Assembly (NCBI GenBank): GCA_039805565.1
Contig: JBDLTZ010000331.1
Coordinates: 1-9,666, forward strand
Direction: 5' to 3'
Length of the DNA: 9,666 nt
Source: CALJIC01 sp039805565
Lineage (GTDB): Bacteria; Chloroflexota; Chloroflexia; Chloroflexales; Roseiflexaceae
Shown here: positions 1 to 4,961 of the stretch, piece after piece
Numbering within the stretch: the first letter of the stretch is position 1
Layout: the number at the start of each line of letters is the position of its first letter
Made by a program: the position numbers and the translations under genes
Notes under the pieces: model-generated
The model's input: only the letters and a program-made list of their open reading frames with translations
Told to the model about the DNA's origin: nothing
The model's database searches: none

Positions 1-1
1 C

Positions 2-139
2 GAGCTGGTGCTGCCGAATGAGGCCGCCCGCGACGAGGTGCTCGGCCGCGCGCGCGCCGCCGGGGTGCCGGTTGAGACGACGGGCGGCGGGCCGCTGCTG
101 CGCGACCCTTCGCGGAACGCCGTCGTGCTGATCGTGTGA
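2..139 (+). CDS. VOC/glyoxalase-fold protein, C-terminal fragment
   Basis: An open frame enters from the left edge and ends at TGA 137-139, giving the last 45 residues of a protein. The tail contains RARAAGVPVE, then GGGPLLRDPSRNAVVLIV, the typical final beta-strand pair of vicinal-oxygen-chelate proteins (glyoxalase, bleomycin resistance, extradiol dioxygenase). In many metal-dependent members a glutamate sits in the last strand (RDPxGNxxEL). Here that place is occupied by valine, so this may be a member without the usual metal ligand, although the other half is outside the window. The substrate cannot be told. The stop codon is 1 nt before the ATG of the carboxylase gene, so the two genes are probably co-transcribed and translationally coupled. 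Confidence 0.55.
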   Translation, partial: ELVLPNEAARDEVLGRARAAGVPVETTGGGPLLRDPSRNAVVLIV

Positions 140-140
140 T

Positions 141-2204
141 ATGCACTTCGAGAAGATCCTGATCGCCAACCGCGGCGAGATCGCCGTCCGCATCATCCGC
201 GCCTGCCAGGCGCTCGGCATCACGAGCGTGGCCGTGTACAGCGAGGCCGACCGTGGCGCGCTCCACGTGCGCCTGGCCGACGAGGCCTACCTGATCGGGC
301 CCGCTCCCGCGCCGCAGAGCTACCTGCTGGCCGACCGCCTCGTGGATGTGGCCCGGCAGGCGGGGGCGCAGGCGGTTCACCCCGGCTACGGCTTTCTCTC
401 CGAGCGGTCACACTTCGCGCAGGCCTGCCGTGACGCAGGGCTGGTGTTCATCGGCCCGCCGCCCGAGGCAATCGCGCTGATGGGCTCGAAGACCGCCGCC
501 AAGCGCCTGGCTACCTCGGCGGGCGTCCCCACCGTGCCGGGCTACGCGGGCGACGACCAGCGGCCTGAGACGCTGCGGCGAGAGGCGGGGCGCGTCGGCT
601 TCCCGCTGCTGATCAAGGCCAGCGCGGGCGGCGGCGGGCGCGGCATGCGGGTGGTGCGTGAGGCCGCAGAGCTCGACGAGGCGCTGGAGAGCGCGCGCCG
701 CGAGGCGCTGGCGGCCTTCGGCGACGACACTGTTTTCCTGGAGCGTCTGCTCGAGCGGCCGCGCCACGTCGAGGTTCAGGTGCTGGCCGACGCGCACGGG
801 AATGTCGTGCACCTCTTCGAGCGCGAGTGTTCGATCCAGCGCCGCCACCAGAAGATCGTCGAGGAGAGCCCATCGCCGGTGTTGAGTCCCGAACTGCGCG
901 CGGCGATGGGGGACGCGGCGGTGCGCCTAGCCCGCGCGGCGGGGTACGTCAACGCTGGCACGCTCGAGTTCCTGATCGACGACGGGGCCGCTGGCCCCGC
1001 TGGTCATCCCTACTATTTTCTCGAAATGAACACCCGGCTCCAGGTCGAGCACCCGGTCACGGAGCTGGTGACGGGGCTCGACCTGGTGCAGCTCCAGATC
1101 GCCGTGGCGGCCGGTGCGCCGCTGCCCTTCCGGCAGGAGGATCTCCGGCAGCGCGGGCACGCGATCGAGGTGCGTGTCTGCGCCGAGGACCCCGTCACCT
1201 TCCTGCCCGCTGCGGGCCGGCTGGCGCTGCTCGATCTGCCGACCGGCACCGGCATCCGCAACGACGCGGGCGTCGAGAGTGGCGACGAGCTCGTGATCCA
1301 CTATGACCCGATGTTCGCGAAGCTGATCGTCTATGCGCCTGACCGCGCCGGCGCCGTGACGCGGCTGCGGCGCGCGCTGGACGCCTACGCGGCGCTGGGC
1401 GTGACGACAAACCTGTCGCTGCTGCGGGCCGTCGCCGCACACCCGGCCTTCGCCGCGGGCGCGACCCACACGGGGTTCCTCGAGGAGCATGGCCTGGCCG
1501 CCCAGCTTAGCTCAGTGCACGAACCTCCGGCTGAGGCGGTGCTCGCGGCCGCACTGCACGATGCACTGGACGGAGAGGCGCGTGTCAGGCCCGCCGACCC
1601 GTGGAACATCACGGGCTGGGAGCCCGCCGCTCACGCTCGGCGCCACACGTTTATCGGGCGGGAGACAGTGCACGCCGTGGACATGCGCCGCTATGCGGAT
1701 CATTGGCACGTGTCCCTCGGTGACGTGGCGTTCGAGGCGCGTGTGGTGGAGAAATACCCCTCGGTGCTCGCTCTGGCGCTACGTGAGGCTCGCGCGATCA
1801 GATCTGATATGCTGGCCCTGCCCGAGTCAGAGGCATCAGCCACGGGCGAGCGTGTCGAGCACTTCCTCCTGGCGCGTGATGGTGAGCGGCGCTACGTCCA
1901 GTGGCGCGGCGCGGCCTACGAGCTCATGACCCCTGCTGCGCTGACTGTGGATAGCCTCGGGGCACACCGCGCGTCTACGGGAGGCCACGCCGGCCTCGAG
2001 GCGCCCATGCCTGGCACAGTGATCAAGGTGCTGGTCAGCGAGGGCCAGGAGGTGGCAGCGCACCAGCCGCTGCTGGTCCTCGAGGCGATGAAAATGGAGC
2101 ACATCGTGGCCGCGCCACATGGCGGCGTGGTGCGGCGGCTCAATGTGGCGCAGGGCGTCCTGGTGCCCAAAGGCGCGGCGCTGGTAGAGCTCGAGGAGCG
2201 CTAA
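141..2204 (+). CDS. biotin-dependent acyl-CoA carboxylase alpha subunit (biotin carboxylase + BCCP fusion)
   Basis: The 687-residue protein carboxylates its own biotin with ATP and bicarbonate, for transfer by a separate carboxyltransferase subunit to an acyl-CoA (acetyl-, propionyl- or methylcrotonyl-CoA). The N-terminal biotin carboxylase domain starts KILIANRGEIAVRIIRA (5-21). The ATP-grasp domain has the glycine loop GGGGRGM (163-169), the segment EVQVLAD (211-217), ERECSIQRRHQKIVEESP (227-244) and the active-site stretch LEMNTRLQVEHPVTE (294-308). The biotin carboxylase C-terminal domain follows to about residue 450. A less conserved linker with a BT-like role spans about 460-610. The biotinyl domain ends the protein, with biotin on Lys651 in EAMKMEH. 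Length fits MCC/PCC alpha subunits (about 650-730), not the 450-residue stand-alone AccC. No beta subunit lies in the window, so the substrate is open and no symbol is given. ATG 141 has no clear Shine-Dalgarno and probably relies on coupling to the preceding stop. The gene ends in tandem stops TAA TAA (2202-2207). Confidence 0.93.
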   Translation: MHFEKILIANRGEIAVRIIRACQALGITSVAVYSEADRGALHVRLADEAYLIGPAPAPQSYLLADRLVDVARQAGAQAVHPGYGFLSERSHFAQACRDAGLVFIGPPPEAIALMGSKTAAKRLATSAGVPTVPGYAGDDQRPETLRREAGRVGFPLLIKASAGGGGRGMRVVREAAELDEALESARREALAAFGDDTVFLERLLERPRHVEVQVLADAHGNVVHLFERECSIQRRHQKIVEESPSPVLSPELRAAMGDAAVRLARAAGYVNAGTLEFLIDDGAAGPAGHPYYFLEMNTRLQVEHPVTELVTGLDLVQLQIAVAAGAPLPFRQEDLRQRGHAIEVRVCAEDPVTFLPAAGRLALLDLPTGTGIRNDAGVESGDELVIHYDPMFAKLIVYAPDRAGAVTRLRRALDAYAALGVTTNLSLLRAVAAHPAFAAGATHTGFLEEHGLAAQLSSVHEPPAEAVLAAALHDALDGEARVRPADPWNITGWEPAAHARRHTFIGRETVHAVDMRRYADHWHVSLGDVAFEARVVEKYPSVLALALREARAIRSDMLALPESEASATGERVEHFLLARDGERRYVQWRGAAYELMTPAALTVDSLGAHRASTGGHAGLEAPMPGTVIKVLVSEGQEVAAHQPLLVLEAMKMEHIVAAPHGGVVRRLNVAQGVLVPKGAALVELEER

Positions 2205-2214
2205 TAAAGATGAT

Positions 2215-2243
2215 TTGACGGATCGCGGGATGCGTGCTATACT
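2215..2243 (+). promoter_or_regulatory. sigma70-type promoter of the tRNA operon
   Basis: The -35 box TTGACG (2215-2220) and -10 box TATACT (2238-2243) are separated by exactly 17 nt, close to the vegetative consensus. Predicted transcription start is near 2250, leaving a leader of about 47 nt before tRNA-Glu. The -35 box begins 8 nt after the second stop codon of the carboxylase gene. No terminator separates that gene from the promoter, so read-through from upstream is possible. Confidence 0.75.
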
Positions 2244-2296
2244 CCTCGACGTCAAGAGCGAGGGTAACCAAAACTCGAGACAAACACAAGCGAACC

Positions 2297-2373
2297 GGCC
2301 CCATCGTCTAGCGGCCTAGGACGTCACCCTCTCAAGGTGAAGATCGAGGGTTCGAATCCCTCTGGGGTCACCA
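2297..2373 (+). tRNA. trnE: tRNA-Glu (anticodon CTC)
   Basis: A full cloverleaf can be drawn. The acceptor stem is GGCCCCA (2297-2303) with TGGGGTC (2363-2369). The anticodon stem TCACC/GGTGA (2324-2328/2336-2340) closes the loop CTCTCAA with anticodon CTC at 2331-2333. The T arm is GAGGG-TTCGAAT-CCCTC. The discriminator is A2370 and the terminal CCA is encoded (2371-2373). It reads GAG, the glutamate codon favoured by this GC-rich coding style. It is the first gene of a two-tRNA operon. Confidence 0.96.
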
Positions 2374-2377
2374 GTGT

Positions 2378-2454
2378 GGGCCCGTGGTGTAGCGGCCAAA
2401 CATGGAGCCCTGTCAAGGCTCAGATCGCGGGTTCGAATCCCGTCGGGCCCGCCA
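2378..2454 (+). tRNA. trnD: tRNA-Asp (anticodon GTC)
   Basis: The acceptor stem GGGCCCG (2378-2384) pairs with CGGGCCC (2444-2450). The anticodon stem GAGCC/GGCTC (2405-2409/2417-2421) closes the loop CTGTCAA, with anticodon GTC at 2412-2414. The T loop is TTCGAAT. The discriminator is G2451, the tRNA-Asp identity base, followed by encoded CCA (2452-2454). Only 4 nt (2374-2377) separate it from tRNA-Glu, so both must be cut from one precursor. Confidence 0.96.
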
Positions 2455-2463
2455 CACACTGGC

Positions 2464-2499
2464 AAAAGGACTTGCAGCAATGCAAGTTCTTTTGTTTTA
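2464..2499 (+). terminator. intrinsic terminator of the tRNA-Glu/Asp operon
   Basis: The arms AAAAGGACTTGCA (2464-2476) and TGCAAGTTCTTTT (2481-2493) pair over 13 positions with one G-T wobble. They close a GCAA tetraloop and are followed by a T-rich tail (2490-2499). It starts 9 nt after the CCA of tRNA-Asp. Confidence 0.9.
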
Positions 2500-2504
2500 T
2501 CATT

Positions 2505-2676
2505 CCCCTGGTAGGTATGTGGCGAAGCAGTAGCCGTGCACGTAGACCGAGTCCGCGCTCCAGGTGCTGAAAAGGGGTAGGCGAGGGCGCGCGGCTCAGG
2601 ATGGCTCCGTGGTGCCAGCGGCTACACACGCGAGTGTACCGCACAGCGAGCATGTGCTCAATTTGCTGGCGTAGCG
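2505..2676 (+). ncRNA. possible structured RNA, identity unknown
   Basis: This stretch lies between two terminator-like hairpins and has no credible protein gene. Its 3' half can fold into a three-way junction. The closing helix is GCCAGC/GCTGGC (2614-2619/2665-2670). One branch pairs GG, then TACAC with GTGTA, then CC (2620-2640, one bulged C, loop ACGCGA). The other branch is GAGC-ATGT-GCTC (2648-2659). The terminator at 2677-2713 follows directly. The upstream -10 candidate TATGTG (2516-2521), 18 nt after TTGTTT, is poor. I do not recognise SRP RNA, tmRNA, RNase P or 6S RNA here. In GC-rich DNA such pairings also arise by chance, so this is only a candidate. Confidence 0.25.
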
Positions 2677-2713
2677 GAAGCGCGAGGGGTTGCCCTCGCG
2701 CTTCTTGCTTTGT
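2677..2713 (+). terminator. strong hairpin, probable intrinsic terminator
   Basis: A perfect 12-bp stem, GAAGCGCGAGGG (2677-2688) with CCCTCGCGCTTC (2693-2704), closes a 4-nt loop. It is followed by TTGCTTTGT, a broken T tract. The tRNA operon already has its own terminator at 2464-2499, so this one must stop either read-through or a separate short transcript from 2500-2676. It also insulates the hydrolase gene. Confidence 0.65.
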
Positions 2714-2725
2714 CCCTGACGCGTG

Positions 2726-2754
2726 GATAGACACGGGAATCTCTGTCGTACAAT
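2726..2754 (+). promoter_or_regulatory. candidate promoter of the hydrolase-mtnP unit
   Basis: A -10 box TACAAT lies at 2749-2754. At 17-nt spacing the -35 position (GATAGA, 2726-2731) is poor. A start near 2761 gives a leader of about 29 nt before ATG 2790. The same TACAAT hexamer is used at the mfd promoter. The position just after a terminator hairpin and before a new operon supports it. Confidence 0.45.
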
Positions 2755-2789
2755 AGGGTGAGGATAAAGTTGACCTAGACGGCATACGA

Positions 2790-3791
2790 ATGGACATGAA
2801 ACCTCGCCGTGCCCAGCGGGCGGCGGCAGTGGCCGTGGCGGCCGGCCTCGTTGGCGCGGGTGTCGCGTTGTGGCGCCGCGGGCGAGCAGTACTTACATCA
2901 CAGGCGCGGCCGGCAGCGAGCTACGACGAGGCGCTGCTACGGGTGGCCGCGCTGCAGGCCGCGGAGGGCGATGAGGTGCGTAATGAGTGCCGCACCGAGC
3001 TGATGTCGCACGGCGGGCGGGCATCGCGTGCCGTCGTGTTGCTGCACGGTTACACCAGCTGCCCGCGTCAGTTTCACGAGCTTGGGCGAGACCTGTACGA
3101 GCGCGGCTACAATGTGCTCATACCGCGCCTCCCCTACCACGGGCTGCACAACCTCCTGGCCGATGAGCCGGCGGGGATCACTGTGGCACAGCTCGTGCGG
3201 CTCACCGACGAGGTGCTGGATATCGCGCGCGGCCTGGGAGAGCGCGTGGCCGTAGCTGGGCTCTCCGGTGGCGGCGCGCTCTCTGTGTGGGCGGCACACC
3301 AGCGTGCCGATGTGGACGTGGCGGTGCCGATCGCCCCGTCGCTCGGCGTGGCTGGCTACCCAGCGTGGATCACGGCCACGCTGGCGCGGGTGCTGCTGCG
3401 CACGCCGAACCAGTTTGTCTGGTGGAGCCCCGAGCTACGCGAGCGTCTGCCGGCGGCGCCGTACTCCTACCCGCGCTTCGGGACGCGCGGGCTGGCCGCG
3501 CTGATCGCTATCGGCGCGGCGGTCTCGGGCGCGGCGCGGCGGTTGCCCCCGGCGGCCCGCAAGATTGTTCTGGTGACAAACGGCGCGGAGCCGGCGGTGA
3601 GCAATGTGGCGGTGGCGGCGCTGGGCCAGGCCTGGCGCGCGCGTGGGGCCACAGTGGAAACCTATGAGTTCGATGCGGCGCTGAGCCTGCCGCACGACCT
3701 GGTCGACCCGCGCAGCCCCGGTGCTCGCGTGGATCTGGTGCACCCGACGCTGGTGCGGCTGATCGCTGGGGATGGAGGAAAGGAGACATAA
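2790..3791 (+). CDS. alpha/beta hydrolase with N-terminal membrane anchor
   Basis: The 333-residue protein belongs to the alpha/beta-hydrolase superfamily (carboxylesterase/lipase type). Residues 10-28 form a hydrophobic segment after a basic start (KPRRAQR), an uncleaved signal anchor or signal peptide, so the enzyme probably faces outward at the membrane. VVLLHGYTS (82-90) supplies the HG oxyanion-hole motif. GLSGGG (157-162) is the nucleophile elbow with Ser159. LPHDLVDP (300-307) presents the likely catalytic His302. The usual position of the acid (VTNGAEPAVSN, 262-272) has Glu267 where I would expect Asp. The substrate is not evident. ATG 2790 is the first start after the in-frame stop TAG at 2754. 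ATG 2796 is an alternative, and neither has a clear Shine-Dalgarno. The stop TAA (3789-3791) is 1 nt before the GTG of mtnP, which suggests one operon without proving a shared pathway. Confidence 0.85.
   Translation: MDMKPRRAQRAAAVAVAAGLVGAGVALWRRGRAVLTSQARPAASYDEALLRVAALQAAEGDEVRNECRTELMSHGGRASRAVVLLHGYTSCPRQFHELGRDLYERGYNVLIPRLPYHGLHNLLADEPAGITVAQLVRLTDEVLDIARGLGERVAVAGLSGGGALSVWAAHQRADVDVAVPIAPSLGVAGYPAWITATLARVLLRTPNQFVWWSPELRERLPAAPYSYPRFGTRGLAALIAIGAAVSGAARRLPPAARKIVLVTNGAEPAVSNVAVAALGQAWRARGATVETYEFDAALSLPHDLVDPRSPGARVDLVHPTLVRLIAGDGGKET
3780..3785 (+). promoter_or_regulatory. Shine-Dalgarno that sets the mtnP start
   Basis: AAGGAG at 3780-3785 lies 7 nt before GTG 3793. It lies downstream of the in-frame ATG 3772, which itself has no ribosome-binding site in front of it. 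This site therefore favours GTG 3793 as the mtnP start. Confidence 0.75.
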
Positions 3792-3792
3792 C

Positions 3793-4656
3793 GTGACAGA
3801 TGTGACAATAGGTGTGATCGGCGGGAGCGGTCTCTACGCGATGGAGGGGCTGGAGAATGTGGAGCGGGTCGCGCTGGAGACCCCCTTCGGCGCGCCGAGC
3901 GACGCCTACGTGGTGGGGACGGTGTCGGGGCGGCGGGTGGCGTTTCTGCCGCGCCATGGCGTGGGCCACCGGCTGACGCCGAGCGAGGTGCCGAGCCGAG
4001 CCAACATCCACGGCTTTCGCCAGCTGGGCGTGCGCTACCTTGTGTCGGTGAGCGCGGTGGGCAGCCTGCGCGAGGACTACGCCCCTGGTCACGTTGTCAT
4101 CCCCGACCAGATCTACGACCGCACCAAAGGCCACCGGCCGGACACGTTCTTCGGCGGGGGGATCGTGGCGCACGTCGGGTTCGATCGGCCGTTTGATGCG
4201 GGGCTGTCCGACCGCCTGGAGCGCGCCGCGCAGGCGGCAGGCGGCACGGTACATCGTGGCGGGACACTGGTGGTGATGGAGGGGCCGCAGTTCTCTACCA
4301 AGGCCGAGAGCGAGGAGAACCGGCGCCGCGGCCACGACTTGATCGGGATGACCGCGCTGCCCGAGGCAAAGCTGGCACGCGAGGCCGAGATCGCCTATGC
4401 GACGCTGGCAATGGTGACGGACTACGACGTGTGGCACCCGGACCACGACGCCGTGACGGTCGATGCAGTGGTGCGGGTGCTGACGGCGAACGCGCGGCTG
4501 GCGCAGGAGATCGTGCGGCAGGTGGTGCCACTGATCGGCGATGGCTTCGAGAGCCCGGCGCACTCGGCGCTCGCCACAGCCATCATGACGGACCCGAAGG
4601 TGGTGCCGGCCGAGCGGCGCAGGCAGCTCGACCTGCTGGTGGCGAAGTACCTCTAG
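3793..4656 (+). CDS. mtnP: S-methyl-5'-thioadenosine phosphorylase
   Basis: The 287-residue enzyme cleaves 5'-methylthioadenosine, the by-product of polyamine synthesis, with phosphate to give adenine and 5-methylthioribose-1-phosphate. It acts in the cytoplasm in methionine and purine salvage. Seen from the GTG start: IGVIGGSGLY (6-15) with the phosphate-binding Gly-Ser; RHGVGHRLTPSEVPSRANI (54-72); SAVGSLREDYAPG (87-99); MEGPQFSTKAES (152-163); and GMTALPEAKLAREAEI (185-200). TDYD (209-212) carries the two aspartates that recognise 6-aminopurine; purine nucleoside phosphorylases specific for guanosine have Asn there. The start at GTG 3793 is preferred over ATG 3772: it has a well-spaced AAGGAG, removes a 20-nt overlap with the hydrolase, and gives the usual MTAP N-terminus. 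No other methionine-salvage genes are in the window. Confidence 0.93.
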   Translation: MTDVTIGVIGGSGLYAMEGLENVERVALETPFGAPSDAYVVGTVSGRRVAFLPRHGVGHRLTPSEVPSRANIHGFRQLGVRYLVSVSAVGSLREDYAPGHVVIPDQIYDRTKGHRPDTFFGGGIVAHVGFDRPFDAGLSDRLERAAQAAGGTVHRGGTLVVMEGPQFSTKAESEENRRRGHDLIGMTALPEAKLAREAEIAYATLAMVTDYDVWHPDHDAVTVDAVVRVLTANARLAQEIVRQVVPLIGDGFESPAHSALATAIMTDPKVVPAERRRQLDLLVAKYL

Positions 4657-4679
4657 CGCGGCACTCTGCCGCAGCCGCG

Positions 4680-4742
4680 GAGGACACAGAGATCATAGGG
4701 TGAAGTCTCTGTGTCCTCTGTGCCCTCTGTGTCTTCTGTGAT
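4680..4742 (+). repeat. hairpin with four 9-bp tandem repeats
   Basis: GAGGACACAGAGA (4680-4692) is the exact reverse complement of TCTCTGTGTCCTC (4706-4718), a 13-bp stem with a 13-nt loop. The right arm continues as four 9-bp units: CTCTGTGTC (4707-4715), CTCTGTGCC (4716-4724), CTCTGTGTC (4725-4733) and TTCTGTGAT (4734-4742). It begins 24 nt after the mtnP stop and could act as its terminator, but there is no T tract. The design (inverted left arm, four-unit right arm) matches the heptamer elements inside mfd. Confidence 0.85.
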
Positions 4743-4867
4743 CCCCTCAGCCCCAAAGCTGCTCCCGGCGCTGCCTATCTCCTGGAACGCCAGTGCGCCC
4801 GGCGATGTGCCCCCGCGGTTGCGGGAGGCAACTCCGGTGGCTGAGGCGATGCAACCGGCCGGCGCCC

Positions 4868-4896
4868 TTCACGCGCGGAACGAGTCGTGCTACAAT
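4868..4896 (+). promoter_or_regulatory. sigma70-type promoter of mfd
   Basis: The -35 box TTCACG (4868-4873) and -10 box TACAAT (4891-4896) are 17 nt apart. The predicted start is near 4903, giving an mfd leader of about 59 nt that contains the hairpin at 4919-4942. An out-of-frame ATG at 4906 would sit almost at the 5' end of the transcript. Confidence 0.7.
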
Positions 4897-4918
4897 CGTC
4901 GCGCGATGTACTCGTCAG

Positions 4919-4947
4919 GGGCTGATCGGCGCGATCAGGCCCATTTT
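4919..4947 (+). promoter_or_regulatory. attenuator-like hairpin in the mfd leader
   Basis: GGGCTGATC (4919-4927) pairs with GATCAG (4933-4938), a bulged G, and CCC (4940-4942), around the loop GGCGC. This makes nine base pairs followed by ATTTT (4943-4947). It has the form of a weak intrinsic terminator or pause hairpin between the mfd transcription start and its ATG 14 nt further on. The T tract is short, so termination may be partial. No ligand-binding motif is recognised. Confidence 0.45.
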
Positions 4948-4961
4948 GGTCTGTCAAAAAT

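Larger units (their letters stand above)
4657..4961 (+). other. intergenic region mtnP-mfd (305 nt)
   Basis: I see no credible protein gene here. The region holds the 9-bp repeat hairpin after mtnP, a GC-rich stretch (about 4743-4865), the mfd promoter and a leader hairpin. In the GC-rich stretch, GTTGC and GCAAC can close a small hairpin around GGGAG (about 4818-4832). A second GCAACC near 4852-4857 could compete for the same left arm. That could be leader switching, but it lies upstream of the predicted mfd transcription start and so is more likely chance. Confidence 0.6.

Noticed and set aside
2505..2676. signal recognition particle RNA or tmRNA in the gap after the tRNAs
   Set aside because: The conserved SRP apical motif and the tmRNA tRNA-like 3' end are both absent.
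2420..2797. 125-codon minus-strand open frame across tRNA-Asp and the following intergenic region
   Set aside because: It overlaps a tRNA and its terminator, and its translation shows no domain. It is a chance frame in GC-rich DNA.
3508..4563. 351-codon minus-strand open frame opposite the hydrolase and mtnP
   Set aside because: It is antisense to two well-supported genes and has low-complexity Arg/Pro/His-rich translation.
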